DNA of 64,000 bases from JAPUEK01 sp963815355 (GCA_963815355.1 CAWFGJ010000007.1:1-64000); one strand, 5' to 3'. Shown: positions 52,203 to 62,119, counted from the stretch's first letter. Program-made: numbers and translations. Notes: generated by a model not told the origin, from the sequence alone.

Positions 52203-52997
52203 TTATCCGTCGATACGCGCGCCCATTAGGGCGATGGCCAACTGGTAGACCGTCGCGGCATTCCATTCTTTGATCACAGCAAAATTGGGTTCGCCTTCTT
52301 GATAGCCTTTGCCGGGCTTCCAGCCCTTTTGGAGCAGGTAATTCGCGGTCGTTGCCATTGCATCGGCGCTGTTCGTTAGATCGATGCGGCCATCACCATT
52401 GCCATCGATACCATAGGTCAGCGCGTTTCCGGGTAGGAACTGTGTGTGCCCCAGTTCGCCATGCTTGGCACCGACCGTCTTCGATGAGATACTGCCATTG
52501 TCCACGAGCTTCAACGCGCCGATCAGATGCGGCACGAAGAAGTCCGACCGGCGGCAATCCCATGCAAGCGTCGAGATGGCCGATACCACATTGGTATCGC
52601 CCATAAATCCGCCAAAGCCCGTTTCCATGCCGTGTATCGCCAATAAAACCCCGGCAGGGACTTCGTATTGTGTTTCCAGGCTTTGGTAAAACTCGAGATT
52701 TTTGGCCTTACGCGACCGCCCCTGCGCGACAATCGTATCTGCCCCACGCACTTGAAGAAACTTGCTCAGGGTATACTTAAAGCTTTTCTGATTGCGGTCG
52801 GCCGAAATGGTGGCCTTGGAATAGCTGGCCCCCATCAGCGCGCTAAGGCCCGCGGCCCCTACGCCTGCTGCCTTTGCCTCCTTTGCCATGATGGGCTTCC
52901 ACTTCTCAAACCCGGCGGAGGTGTTGCCGCAGGGCGCGGCAAGGATTGGGGAGGCCACAGCGTATAGCAAAACGATCAAAATATAGCTGAAACGCAA
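52203..52997 (-). CDS. Lytic murein transglycosylase (MltB/SLT_2 type)
   Basis: 264 residues with signal peptide MRFSYILIVLLYAVASPILA, so periplasmic. Cleaves the MurNAc-GlcNAc bond of peptidoglycan. The catalytic Glu is in LLAIHGMETGFGGFMGDTNV. The family motif GELGHTQFLPGNALTYGIDG is followed by DLTNSADAMATTANYLLQKG, and the C-terminus is AATVYQLAIALMGARIDG. Cysteines at CGN and WDCRRS may pair. Length is normal for the short MltB-like group of Rhodobacteraceae. It is the first chromosomal gene right of the tRNA-bounded island. Confidence 0.93.
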   Translation of the reverse strand: MRFSYILIVLLYAVASPILAAPCGNTSAGFEKWKPIMAKEAKAAGVGAAGLSALMGASYSKATISADRNQKSFKYTLSKFLQVRGADTIVAQGRSRKAKNLEFYQSLETQYEVPAGVLLAIHGMETGFGGFMGDTNVVSAISTLAWDCRRSDFFVPHLIGALKLVDNGSISSKTVGAKHGELGHTQFLPGNALTYGIDGNGDGRIDLTNSADAMATTANYLLQKGWKPGKGYQEGEPNFAVIKEWNAATVYQLAIALMGARIDG

Positions 52998-53142
52998 GGC
53001 AACCCCCAGAAAACGTCACTTTTATGCCAATTTAGCCGCGCTTCTGGTTTGCGCAAGCGAAAGCCTTCATATGCGCGCCCACTCGGCGCCTTTACCCCTG
53101 AGCGTTAGGCAAGGCGGCCAATCTGGGGAATGGGCTGGACAA

Positions 53143-53157
53143 GTTCCCAATACGTTC
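53143..53157 (+). promoter_or_regulatory. LexA SOS box (GTTC-N7-GTTC)
   Basis: GTTC (53143-53146), seven bases, GTTC (53154-53157) exactly matches the alphaproteobacterial LexA operator. It lies 35 bases before the first gene of the SRAP-imuA-imuB-dnaE2 operon. Confidence 0.85.
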
Positions 53158-53191
53158 TCATTTTGCAGTAAGACTGATTCTGGAGCACCGC

Positions 53192-53872
53192 ATGTGTAAT
53201 CTTTATTCCCAGACGAAAAGTCAGGATGCGATGCGGCATGTCTTTGACGATTTCCTTAGCGACGATGAAGCCTTTGAAGATCAGACTGGAAACCTCCCGC
53301 CGATGCCGGGGATCTACCCTGACTATCCAGCACCGATCATGCACCACAACGCGCAAGGTGGTTGGCGGATGTCGCTGGCCCGTTGGGGGATGCCGACGCC
53401 GCCACAGTTTCTGATAGGAAAACGCACTGATCCCGGAGTGACCAACATCCGCAATCTGGCTTCGCCGCATTGGCGGCGGTGGCTGGGGGTGCAGCAGCGT
53501 TGCCTTGTTCCCTTCAGCAGTTTTGCCGAGCCCGACACCCGCCCCGGCCCGAAAAAGAGTAAGCCGATCTGGTTTGCCTTGGGAACGGACCGGCCCTTGG
53601 CCTTCTTTGCCGGAATTCGCACCGAGTGGACCTCGACCCGCAAGTTGAAGGATGGCGAGGTGACGGTCGATTGCTTTGGCTTTTTAACTTGCGAGCCAAA
53701 CCGTGAGGTGGCGCGCATCCACCCTAAAGCCATGCCGGTGATCCTTGTGCGCCCGGAGGAATGGCGCCAGTGGTTGACGGCGCCGATTACACAGGCGCTT
53801 CACCTTCAACGCCCGCTGCCGGACGGCGAGTTGGACATCGTGTCGGAGGGCGGGCATGAAGACCCTGCGTAA
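53192..53872 (+). CDS. SOS response-associated peptidase (SRAP/YedK-HMCES family)
   Basis: 226 residues. SRAP proteins use Cys2, exposed after Met removal, to form a thiazolidine crosslink with abasic sites in single-stranded DNA, protecting it. Here MCNLYSQTKSQDAMR gives that Cys2. Further family features are PDYPAPIM, LARWGMPTP, the conserved Asn-Ile-Arg segment (PGVTNIRNLASPHWRRWLGV) and QRCLVPFSSFAEPD. The segment ARIHPKAMPVIL supplies the catalytic His. The ATG lies behind an SOS box. The 3' end overlaps imuA by 17 bases, placing it first in the damage-inducible operon. Confidence 0.93.
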   Translation: MCNLYSQTKSQDAMRHVFDDFLSDDEAFEDQTGNLPPMPGIYPDYPAPIMHHNAQGGWRMSLARWGMPTPPQFLIGKRTDPGVTNIRNLASPHWRRWLGVQQRCLVPFSSFAEPDTRPGPKKSKPIWFALGTDRPLAFFAGIRTEWTSTRKLKDGEVTVDCFGFLTCEPNREVARIHPKAMPVILVRPEEWRQWLTAPITQALHLQRPLPDGELDIVSEGGHEDPA

Positions 53873-54446
53873 TCTAGCCCGCGGCATACCTCGGGTGGAC
53901 CCGCTGACGCTGACCCCGGCCCGTGTGCATGAGGCTGAGGGCCGCAGTCGGCGGGCCTTTGCGTTGTTTCAGGCGGCACGTCACCCGGGGCCGGTACTTT
54001 GGATCATGCCCGCTTATCAAACCCAACGCCCGATGCTGCATGGCCTGCCGCAAGGGGTAGGCTCACGCCTGCTTCTTCTGACCCCAATGACCGAGGTGGA
54101 TTTGCTGTGGTGCGTCGAAGAAGGTCTGCGCGCCACGCCAGTGGGGCTTGTGATCGCCGAGCCACAAAAGCCACTTTCGCTGAATGTTGGCCGCCGTCTG
54201 CAACTTGCCGCCGAATCCGGGCAGACCACCGGGCTAATGCTCATTCAGGAAGGCCAAGGCAGCAATGCTGCCGAAAGCCGCTGGGCCTGTGAACCTGCGC
54301 CCTCTTTGGTTCCGGAAGCGGGGATGGACTCAACTCTGCAACGCTGGTCCCTTATTAAGAACAAATCGGGAACTTTTGGGATTTGGGCATTACTCTGGGA
54401 TGGCACGTCGGCTTCTGTCCATCTGGTTCCCCCGGCTGGCGAGTGA
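53856..54446 (+). CDS. imuA: ImuA-like protein (translesion synthesis accessory)
   Basis: 196 residues; RecA/SulA-like fold lacking a clear Walker A. PGPVLWIMPAYQTQRPMLHG, LLLLTPMTEVDLLWCVEEGL, VGLVIAEPQKPLSLNVGRRL and LAAESGQTTGLMLIQEG match the alphaproteobacterial ImuA pattern. It supports the ImuB-DnaE2 mutasome in damage-induced mutagenesis. It overlaps SRAP by 17 bases and imuB by 47 bases, so the four genes form one tightly packed operon. Confidence 0.87.
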   Translation: MKTLRNLARGIPRVDPLTLTPARVHEAEGRSRRAFALFQAARHPGPVLWIMPAYQTQRPMLHGLPQGVGSRLLLLTPMTEVDLLWCVEEGLRATPVGLVIAEPQKPLSLNVGRRLQLAAESGQTTGLMLIQEGQGSNAAESRWACEPAPSLVPEAGMDSTLQRWSLIKNKSGTFGIWALLWDGTSASVHLVPPAGE

Positions 54447-55887
54447 CACCAGTCTGCGGAACCGCCCCGTTGAGGGGCCATTCGCCCTGACCCATCGGTC
54501 GGGCAACACTGATCATCTACATTGCCTCAACCTGACCGCATCTGGCCGTGGGTTGCGCCGGGGGATGACGCTTGCTGATGCCCGCGCAATCTGCCCTGAT
54601 ATGTCCACGCGCCCCTCTGACCTTCCCCGAGAGAGATCGGCGCTGATCGCTTTGCGGCGCTGGGCCGGGCGCTATGCCCCCTTGGTCGCGAGCGATGGTG
54701 CAGACGGGTTGATTGCCGATATCACCGGTGTTGCACATCTTTTTGGCGGCGAGAAACCACTGCGGGCCGATCTACATGCCCGGCTGGAGCGACAGGGCCT
54801 GTCATTGGAAACGGCCATTGCCGACACACGGGGTGCAGCCCATGCGCTGGCCCGTCACGGCGGTGGCATTTTGCAAGAAGCCGGGCTGATAGACGGGATT
54901 AGGGGACTTCCGGTGTCCGCCTTGCGGATCGACCATGGTACAGCCGAGGCCCTGACCCGCGTAGGATTGGCCCGGATCGCCGATCTGATCCCCCTGCACC
55001 GCGCACCCTTGGCCCGCCGCTTTGGTCAAGGGCTGATCCTGCGGCTGGATCAGATGCTTGGCTACCAGCCAGAGCCAGTCAACGCAGAACCAGAGGTGCC
55101 GCACTTTGGTGTGCGGATGACTTTGCCGGATGCGATCGGGCTGCAGTCAGATGTCATGGCAGGGCTTGACCGGCTACTGGAGCGGCTTTGCGCGGCGCTA
55201 GCTCTGCATCATCGCGGCGCACGACGGGTGCGGTTAGAACTACGCCGGGTGGATCGCGGCACGGTTGAGGTGGAAATAGGCCTTGCCCGTCCGATGCGAG
55301 ATCCGGCCCGCATCGCCGCGTTGTTCGCCAAAGGCGTAGACGAGATCGACGCAGGCTTTGGGATTGACGCATTGCGCCTGACGGCCCCACTGACCGAGCC
55401 GCTCCCCCCCGAGCAAATCGGCGGCGGGCCCGCTCTACGCCATGAAGACGCCATGGCCGATCTGATCTCGCGGCTTGGCAACCGGATCAGCTTTGAGCGC
55501 GTGCTCCGCCTGATCCCAGCCGACAGCAAAATCCCCGAGCGCAGCTTTAATCTGGTCCCCGCCGCGTGGTCTGAACCCGCCACCATGATGCCCCGCCGTG
55601 GCCCTTCCCGCCCCCTGACCTTGTTTCCGCCAGAGCCTGTCACCCATGTCTCTGGCCAGCCCCCTACCCGCTTCCGTTGGCGGCGAATGCCCTTCTCTAC
55701 GCTGCGCGCAACCGGACCGGAACGGATCGCGCCGGAGTGGTGGTTTGATGATCCCGCGTGGCGTTCTGGCTTACGTGACTATTGGCGGGTCGAGACGCAG
55801 GAAGGTCCGCGACTTTGGCTATTTCATACACCGCAAACCTCAGATGACAGTAACCAATCCTGGTATGCACAGGGGGAATTTGCATGA
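54400..55887 (+). CDS. imuB: ImuB, catalytically inactive Y-family polymerase homologue
   Basis: 495 residues from ATG 54400 (MARRLLSIWFPRLASDTSLR); the frame upstream is imuA in another phase. A Y-family palm/finger region (GMTLADARAICPDMSTRPSD, ALRRWAGRYAPLVASDGADG, ADITGVAHLFGGEKPLRADL) is followed by a little-finger-like part and a C-terminal extension. The normal carboxylates of active Y-family polymerases are not in the expected motifs, as is typical for ImuB, which serves as an adaptor linking DnaE2 to the beta clamp. The stop overlaps the dnaE2 start (ATGA). Confidence 0.92.
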   Translation: MARRLLSIWFPRLASDTSLRNRPVEGPFALTHRSGNTDHLHCLNLTASGRGLRRGMTLADARAICPDMSTRPSDLPRERSALIALRRWAGRYAPLVASDGADGLIADITGVAHLFGGEKPLRADLHARLERQGLSLETAIADTRGAAHALARHGGGILQEAGLIDGIRGLPVSALRIDHGTAEALTRVGLARIADLIPLHRAPLARRFGQGLILRLDQMLGYQPEPVNAEPEVPHFGVRMTLPDAIGLQSDVMAGLDRLLERLCAALALHHRGARRVRLELRRVDRGTVEVEIGLARPMRDPARIAALFAKGVDEIDAGFGIDALRLTAPLTEPLPPEQIGGGPALRHEDAMADLISRLGNRISFERVLRLIPADSKIPERSFNLVPAAWSEPATMMPRRGPSRPLTLFPPEPVTHVSGQPPTRFRWRRMPFSTLRATGPERIAPEWWFDDPAWRSGLRDYWRVETQEGPRLWLFHTPQTSDDSNQSWYAQGEFA

Positions 55888-58800
55888 CCCCCTATGCTGA
55901 ACTCTGTGTCACGTCCAACTTCACCTTCCTCACCGGAGCCTCCCACCCCGAAGAGTTGATTACCCGCGCGGTCGAACTTGGACTGACGGCCATTGCCATC
56001 ACGGATCGCAATTCCGTTGCGGGCGTGGTGCGGGCTTTCTCGGCACTGAAAGAACTGACGCGCCTGCGCGAGGAGATCGTCTCAACCGGGAAATCCGCTC
56101 AAGATGGGCCGACCATCCGCTCGCAACAGGTTACCGACCATTCCAGCCGCCAAACCGTACCGCATTTCACCGGCAACGGCGGAGCGCTGACACTGCCCAA
56201 TGCACCCCTGCCCCGGCTGATCCCCGGCGCGCGACTGGTGCTAACCGACAGCCCCGTCGAATGGCTTGCCTTGCCGAGCGATGTCGCGGCATGGTCTCGG
56301 TTGACGCGGCTTTTGTCACTGGGCAAGCGGCGGGCAACAAAGGGAAAATGTCATTTGACCCGCGCAGACCTGATTGCTGGAGCGGCAGGCATTGTGTTGA
56401 TCGCCCTTCCCCCTGATCTGATGGACCTGGAATATCCCGCCAGCGATATCATCCGCGCCGATATCCAACAGATCGCAAAGACCTTCCCCAGTCGATGCTT
56501 TCTAGGCGCCGCTCCGATCTATGATGGGCGCGACCAATCCCGATTGGATCGCCTTTATGCCTTGGCGCAGGCAACAGCCCTGCCGATGGTCGCGACGGGC
56601 AATGTGCTGATGCACCGTGCTGCCCGTCGTCCACTGGCCGATGTGCTGACCTGCCTGCGGATCGGTTGCACTATCGACACAATCGGCGTGCGGCGCCTGA
56701 CCAACGGTGAAAACCGATTGAAATCTGGGGCAGAGATGGCCCGATTGTTCCACCGGTACCCCGCCGCCCTGCGCCGCTCTGTGGAAATCGCCAACACCTG
56801 CGCTTTCCGGCTGGATGATCTACGCTATCACTATCCCGACGAAGCGCAGGACGGAGAGCCCGCACAAACCCGCCTCGAACGCCTGACCCGTGACGGGCTA
56901 CACTGGCGCTATCCAAAAGGTGCGCCCCCCAAAATCATCGCCCGCGTGGACAAGGAACTAACCCTGATCCGCGAGGTCGAGTATGCACCCTATTTTTTGA
57001 CTGTGCATGACATTGTGGCCTTCGCACGTTCGAAAGGCATATTATGCCAAGGTCGAGGTTCGGCGGCCAATTCGGTAGTCTGCTACCTACTCGGCATCAC
57101 CGAGGTCCCGCCCAAGTCGATCACTCTGATTTTTGAACGTTTCATCTCAAAAGAGCGCGGAGAACCGCCAGACATCGACGTCGATTTTGAGCATGAAAGG
57201 CGGGAAGAGGTGATCCAGTGGATCTACCACCAATATGGTCGCGACCGAGCAGGACTAACGGCCACCGTCATTCACTTCCGCAGCCGCGCCGCCATTCGCG
57301 AAGTGGGCAAAGTCATGGGCCTCTCTCAGGATGTGATCGCACGACTATCGGGGCAGATCTGGGGATGGTCTTCGACCGCACCGGGGGAAGATCGGATGCG
57401 CGATGCGGGGCTGGATCCAACGGATCGGCGTATGGTTTTGACGGCAAAACTCATCGGCGAAATCATCGGATTTCCACGCCACCTTTCGCAGCATGTAGGT
57501 GGTTTTGTGATCACCCACGGACGACTGGATGAGTTGTGCCCGATCGAAAATGCCGCAATGGAGGATCGCACCGTCATTGAATGGGATAAGGATGACATCG
57601 ATGCGCTTGGTCTGTTGAAGGTGGACATTCTAGGGCTGGGGATGCTTACCTGCATCCGCAAGGCCTTTGATTTACTGTCCGAACATCGAGGGGAGGTCCG
57701 TACCCTTGCCAACGTCCCCCCTGAAGATCCCGCGATTTATGACATGCTGTGCCGCGCCGATGCCATTGGCGTATTTCAAGTGGAAAGCCGGGCACAATTG
57801 AATTTCCTGCCGCGAATGCGCCCGCGCAAGTTCTACGATTTGGTCTGTGAGGTCGCCATCGTCCGCCCCGGCCCCATTCAAGGCGGTATGGTTCACCCTT
57901 TCATCAACCGCCGTCAGGGCAAAGAGAAGGTCGAAGACTTGGGCCCGGCACTTATGGAGGTGTTGGGCCGCACCTATGGAGTACCGCTTTTTCAGGAACA
58001 AGCCATGCAGATCGCGGTAGTCGCGGCGGGTTTTACTCCATCCGAAGCAGATCGCCTGCGCCGCTCTCTGGCAACCTTCAAACGCATGGGCACCATAGGG
58101 TCATTTCGGGATCGTTTCGTCTCAGGCATGTTGGCACGCGGCTACGACGCCGATTTTGCCGCCCGCTGTTTCGCGCAGATAGAGGGGTTTGGCAGCTATG
58201 GTTTTCCCGAAAGCCACGCGGCCAGCTTCGCCCGATTGGTCTACATTTCGGCTTGGCTAAAGTGCCACCATCCGGCCATCTTCACCTGCGCGCTGCTAAA
58301 CGCACAGCCGATGGGTTTTTACGCTCCCGCGCAATTGGTGCGCGATGCACGAGAACATGGGGTCGAAGTGCGGCCCGTCTCGGCCAACCACTCACGATGG
58401 GATTGCTCGCTGGAACTGCGCGCCGATGGGGCCTTAGCGCTGCGGCTCGGCTTTCGCCTGATCAAAGGCATGCGTGAAGAAGATGCCACTTGGATTGCTG
58501 CCGCACGCGGAAATGGGTATCCGGATGTCGAAAGCCTATGGCGACGGGCCGGAGTGCATCCCGATACATTAGAGCGCTTAGCCGAAAGCGATGCCTTTGC
58601 CGAACTCGGACTAACCCGCCGCGATGCATTATGGTCGGCCAAGGCGTTGCGCGCCCCTGCCCCCCTCCCACTGTTCGGCGCTGACGGCGAAGGTGCGGTG
58701 GAACCGGTCGTACATCTGCCGCAGATGACGCTCGGCCAGCAAGTGATCCAGGATTACCAGACGCTGCGCCTTAGCTTGCGGGCGCATCCGATGGAACTGC

Positions 58801-59264
58801 TGCGCCCAGCCCTTCCCGACTGCCTGCCCCATGATCGCCTTCCCCAAGCCAAAGGCCGCATCACCATCTGCGGGCTTGTCACCACCCGCCAACGCCCCGG
58901 CACCGCCTCAGGGGTGATCTTTCTGACTTTGGAAGATGAGACCGGGGTAGCCAATGTCGTAGTCAGGAAGCATGTCTACACGGCTTTTCGCAAGGCTGTG
59001 ATCGCGGGCCGCCTGCTACGGGTGAGCGGTCGGATAGAACAGGACGGACCCATCATCCATCTGATTGCCGAGCATGTCGAGGATCTCTCCCCACTGCTGG
59101 CCAGCCTCGGACGCCCCGCACCAGCCAGACATGCCGAAGGCTCTGCTCATTATCCACCATCAGCGCCATTGGGACCGGTCTTGTCGCGTATTCATGCCGA
59201 TCCAGGTGCTCGTTTAGGCCACTTGGCGTTCGAAGGCCAAGGGGCTTTTCCCTCCCAAGGTTGA
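55884..59264 (+). CDS. dnaE2: Error-prone DNA polymerase DnaE2 (ImuC)
   Basis: A 1126-residue C-family polymerase for translesion synthesis after DNA damage. The N-terminal PHP domain has AELCVTSNFTFLTGASHPEE and LTAIAITDRNSVAGVVRAFS. The polymerase core has GRGSAANSVVCYLLGITEVP and the metal-binding PPDIDVDFEHERREEVIQWI. Further on are LSQHVGGFVITHGRLDELCP and FGSYGFPESHAASFARLVYI, and an OB-fold near the C-terminus (GRITICGLVTTRQRPGTASG). Length is as expected. IS-derived sequence begins directly after the stop (59262-59264). Confidence 0.96.
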   Translation: MTPYAELCVTSNFTFLTGASHPEELITRAVELGLTAIAITDRNSVAGVVRAFSALKELTRLREEIVSTGKSAQDGPTIRSQQVTDHSSRQTVPHFTGNGGALTLPNAPLPRLIPGARLVLTDSPVEWLALPSDVAAWSRLTRLLSLGKRRATKGKCHLTRADLIAGAAGIVLIALPPDLMDLEYPASDIIRADIQQIAKTFPSRCFLGAAPIYDGRDQSRLDRLYALAQATALPMVATGNVLMHRAARRPLADVLTCLRIGCTIDTIGVRRLTNGENRLKSGAEMARLFHRYPAALRRSVEIANTCAFRLDDLRYHYPDEAQDGEPAQTRLERLTRDGLHWRYPKGAPPKIIARVDKELTLIREVEYAPYFLTVHDIVAFARSKGILCQGRGSAANSVVCYLLGITEVPPKSITLIFERFISKERGEPPDIDVDFEHERREEVIQWIYHQYGRDRAGLTATVIHFRSRAAIREVGKVMGLSQDVIARLSGQIWGWSSTAPGEDRMRDAGLDPTDRRMVLTAKLIGEIIGFPRHLSQHVGGFVITHGRLDELCPIENAAMEDRTVIEWDKDDIDALGLLKVDILGLGMLTCIRKAFDLLSEHRGEVRTLANVPPEDPAIYDMLCRADAIGVFQVESRAQLNFLPRMRPRKFYDLVCEVAIVRPGPIQGGMVHPFINRRQGKEKVEDLGPALMEVLGRTYGVPLFQEQAMQIAVVAAGFTPSEADRLRRSLATFKRMGTIGSFRDRFVSGMLARGYDADFAARCFAQIEGFGSYGFPESHAASFARLVYISAWLKCHHPAIFTCALLNAQPMGFYAPAQLVRDAREHGVEVRPVSANHSRWDCSLELRADGALALRLGFRLIKGMREEDATWIAAARGNGYPDVESLWRRAGVHPDTLERLAESDAFAELGLTRRDALWSAKALRAPAPLPLFGADGEGAVEPVVHLPQMTLGQQVIQDYQTLRLSLRAHPMELLRPALPDCLPHDRLPQAKGRITICGLVTTRQRPGTASGVIFLTLEDETGVANVVVRKHVYTAFRKAVIAGRLLRVSGRIEQDGPIIHLIAEHVEDLSPLLASLGRPAPARHAEGSAHYPPSAPLGPVLSRIHADPGARLGHLAFEGQGAFPSQG

Positions 59265-60130
59265 GTCCGACGACGCGAGTTATAGTGGCCGTTGACGTAT
59301 TGGAAGATGGCCGTCACCACCTGTCTGCGTGTCTACCAAGTTCGCCTCCAGATCAGCTCGGTTTTGATTGTCTTGAAGAATGTCTCAACAGCGGCATTGT
59401 CGTAGCGGTTGCCCTTGCCGCTCATCGACGCCTGGAAGCCGTGTTCACGCAGGATGCGTCGGTAGTCTTGCGAACAATATTGGCTGCCGCGATCGCTGTG
59501 GAAGATGCAGCCCCGTGGTGGCGCCCGCAGGGTGATGGCCTTCTTCAATGCCCGGTCCGCTAAATCGCGTTTCATGCGGTTGCTTACGGCCCAGCCTATG
59601 ATGCGCCGGGAGTGCAGATCGAGGATCACAGCCAGATAAAGCCACCCCTCGCGCGTCCAGATGTAACTGATGTCACCAGCCCATTGTTGGTTCGGCACAG
59701 GTGCATGACATTCATCACCCGGCACAGACGTTCGCCCGGGAACACCCGCTGTGTTCTTCAACAAACCTGAACCTCACGACTTTTGGCTCGCGAAGAACTG
59801 GGTGGCATTTTTAGAATGCCCCGCTCCTCCTTGAGAATCCGGTTCTCGCGCCGAAGCCGTTCGTTCTCAAGCGCCAGTTCGCGATCCTCGTGTGAGACCA
59901 CATCCGTGTCGCGGTGCGCCGTGATCCACTTGTTCAACGTCGAGATGCCGACGCCCAGACATCGGCAATCTGTTTGCGTGTAAGCCCGCTGGTCAACGCG
60001 ATCCGCACCGCATCTTTGCGACATTCATCCTCCCGCCTGGCCCATGGTTCATCTCCTTTGCTGAACATTACGCTATCAAAGACCGGCACCAAACCGCGAC
60101 AAGACCAAAATGTGTAACCGTCCTTGGAGA
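59265..60130 (-). mobile_element. Degraded IS3-family element after dnaE2
   Basis: Read on the minus strand. OrfA pieces: RREDECRKDAVRIALTSGLT, then a frame change and LGVGISTLNKWITAHRDTDV, DRELALENERLRRENRILKE (about 60060-59810), with a further frame change before the OrfA end. Next comes OrfB lacking its N-terminal third: NQQWAGDISYIWTREGWLYL, HSRRIIGWAVSNRMKRDLAD, GCIFHSDRGSQYCSQDYRRI, NAAVETFFKTIKTELIWRRT. A TAG follows at 59333-59335, and the original continuation TRRQVVTAIFQYVNGHYNSR runs to the dnaE2 boundary. There are multiple lesions and it is not functional. Ends are not resolved. Confidence 0.8.
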
Positions 60131-60215
60131 GCCGTAAACCCAACTTCAAGAATCTGCCCGTTCAAGGGAAGAGGAAGCTCAGTCTCGGGCTGATTTGGGC
60201 AACGGAGCCACAGTT

Positions 60216-61349
60216 CTACCTGAGCAATGCGGCCGCTTCTTTTGGACCCAATGCCAAAGGTCTAGAGCAAGTAGTTGTCAATGTTACAAATTCGCCAGTT
60301 TCGCCCGACTTCAACACTGAAGTCATCACGTCGACACCATGCAAAGTTCGCTCCAAAGAGCAACGCGCATCGCGCCCCTCAGCAAGCGCAATGACCATGT
60401 CAGCCATGCCAGCAGTTCGGTAGTTCGCAAGTTCTTCGCCTCGATGGCCTTTTTGATTAATCTTTCCAAACGGATGGTCCCACGCTTCGACTGAACGAAC
60501 CACACCGTCCCGACCCGCCATTTCCAACGTGCCGCCAAAGAAATTCGGATCTGGAACATAGAGCGTGCCCTCAGTTCCATAAAGTTCAAAATGCGACCGC
60601 TTATGGCTCCAAACATCCCAAGACGCAGATAAATTGACCGTCGCGCCAGAGTTAAACTCCAAAAGCGCATGGATATTGGTCGGGGTTTTGACTGGAACCA
60701 CCTCCCCTGCCCGAGCACCCGACCCTATCTTACGGAGTGGTTCGGCAGATGAACTCAGTGCAGCAACTCGGCGAACAGGCCCCAAAAGATTGATAAGGTT
60801 AGCGATATAGTAGGGGCCCATATCCATTATCGGACCAGCACCTGGCAGGAAAAAAAAGTCAGGGTTTGGATGCCAGCCCTCCGGCCCATGGCTTTGTACT
60901 GCCGCTGAACCCGCGGTTATCAGGCCCAACTTACCATCGTCGATGAGCGCTCGCGCCTGCTGATGCGAAGCCCCAAGAAACGTGTCTGGCGCACAACCCA
61001 CTGCCAAACCCTTGGCCGCAGCCAATTCACGCAGCGCTATTCCCTCAGCCAAAGTCAACACAAGCGGCTTTTCCGAATAAGCGTGCTTCCCCGCCTCAAG
61101 AATTGATCTGGTCACCTTATAGTGCGCGTCTGGAATGGTCAGGTTGATCACCACATCCACGTCTTGATTGGACAAAAGATCTTCGACGGACTGTGCTTTG
61201 ACGCCGAATTCGTCCGCACGCGACTGGGCTGCGTCAAAGTTGACGTCCGCAACAGCCCGCATTTCCAATCCCTTGAACAAAGGGGCCAGTCGCAGGTAGG
61301 AAGTAGAAATATTGCCGCATCCGATGATGCCAATGCCCATGTTTGTCAT
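60216..61349 (-). CDS. Gfo/Idh/MocA family sugar dehydrogenase
   Basis: 377 residues. The N-terminal Rossmann domain is MTNMGIGIIGCGNISTSYLR with VADVNFDAAQSRADEFGV, and the family signature EAGKHAYSEKPLVLTLAEGI contains the catalytic-region lysine (EKP). The C-terminal alpha/beta domain follows (GPIMDMGPYYIANLINLLGP, FELYGTEGTLYVPDPNFFGG). It oxidises a sugar or inositol derivative with NAD(P); the substrate is unknown. It is last in a minus-strand operon after the mannosidase and the TIM-barrel isomerase, 7 bases after the latter, so it probably works on the released sugar. Confidence 0.92.
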   Translation of the reverse strand: MTNMGIGIIGCGNISTSYLRLAPLFKGLEMRAVADVNFDAAQSRADEFGVKAQSVEDLLSNQDVDVVINLTIPDAHYKVTRSILEAGKHAYSEKPLVLTLAEGIALRELAAAKGLAVGCAPDTFLGASHQQARALIDDGKLGLITAGSAAVQSHGPEGWHPNPDFFFLPGAGPIMDMGPYYIANLINLLGPVRRVAALSSSAEPLRKIGSGARAGEVVPVKTPTNIHALLEFNSGATVNLSASWDVWSHKRSHFELYGTEGTLYVPDPNFFGGTLEMAGRDGVVRSVEAWDHPFGKINQKGHRGEELANYRTAGMADMVIALAEGRDARCSLERTLHGVDVMTSVLKSGETGEFVTLTTTCSRPLALGPKEAAALLR

Positions 61350-61356
61350 AATATCC

Positions 61357-62106
61357 TCAGAGCGCCTTTACCGAAGCCAACGAGCGAGTTGCGAAGCGGA
61401 CATGGTCTGCTGGGTTGTCGTGTTCCAACACAAAGTTTGACACACCAATACCACGTAGTGCCTCCATGATGGCTTTCCAATCGACGGTTCCAAAACCCAC
61501 GTCGGCCCAGCCATCTTCATCTACATTCTCACCTGCTGGGGCAATATCTTTAACGTGTGCAGCCACTATCCGGTCCGCGTGTTCTTTTATCCATGCCAAA
61601 GGATCTGCTGCTCCACGTATAATCCATGCCACATCCATTTCCCATTTCAGGTCCGGACCACCATCAAAAACCGCGGTCTGCGGAATAGCCCCATCTGAAG
61701 TCTTTCCGAATTCGAAGTCATGGTTGTGCCAGCCGAACTCAAGCCCCGCAGCGCGGATCGGAGCGCCTGCGTTTTGGAGCCTAACGCCCAGAGCTTTCCA
61801 CCCAGCACCATCGACAGGACGGTCATCGGGGTGGATCCATGGCACGATAACTGTCCTCATACCCAATTCATGCGCCACTTCGATGGCCCAATCTGGGGTA
61901 TCTTCAATTTGACTAAGCCCAAAGTGGCCAGAACTCATTTTGAGACCATTGCTCTTTAGACCGGCAGAAAGCTCAGACAATCCAGCTTTATCGGCATAGA
62001 GCCCTCCAAACCCCTCGACACCGTCGTATCCGGCGTTGGAAAGCATTGTCAAAGTTTCGTTCAAAGGTGGGAAATTCCGCGACGAGTAGAGTTGATAGCT
62101 GATCAT
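61357..62106 (-). CDS. Sugar phosphate isomerase/epimerase-type TIM-barrel protein
   Basis: 249 residues, ATG 62104-62106 (MISYQLYSSRNFPPLNETLT); the longer frame upstream lies inside the mannosidase gene. AP-endonuclease-2/xylose-isomerase-like barrel: GYDGVEGFGGLYADKAGLSE, MRTVIVPWIHPDDRPVDGAG, EFGWHNHDFEFGKTSDGAIP, KWEMDVAWIIRGAADPLAWI, IVAAHVKDIAPAG, NFVLEHDNPADH. These carry the metal-binding His/Glu/Asp residues. It converts a keto/aldo sugar or inosose-like compound; the substrate is not determinable. It lies 13 bases after the mannosidase stop. Confidence 0.88.
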   Translation of the reverse strand: MISYQLYSSRNFPPLNETLTMLSNAGYDGVEGFGGLYADKAGLSELSAGLKSNGLKMSSGHFGLSQIEDTPDWAIEVAHELGMRTVIVPWIHPDDRPVDGAGWKALGVRLQNAGAPIRAAGLEFGWHNHDFEFGKTSDGAIPQTAVFDGGPDLKWEMDVAWIIRGAADPLAWIKEHADRIVAAHVKDIAPAGENVDEDGWADVGFGTVDWKAIMEALRGIGVSNFVLEHDNPADHVRFATRSLASVKAL

Positions 62107-62119
62107 TTGCAGAGTCCTT

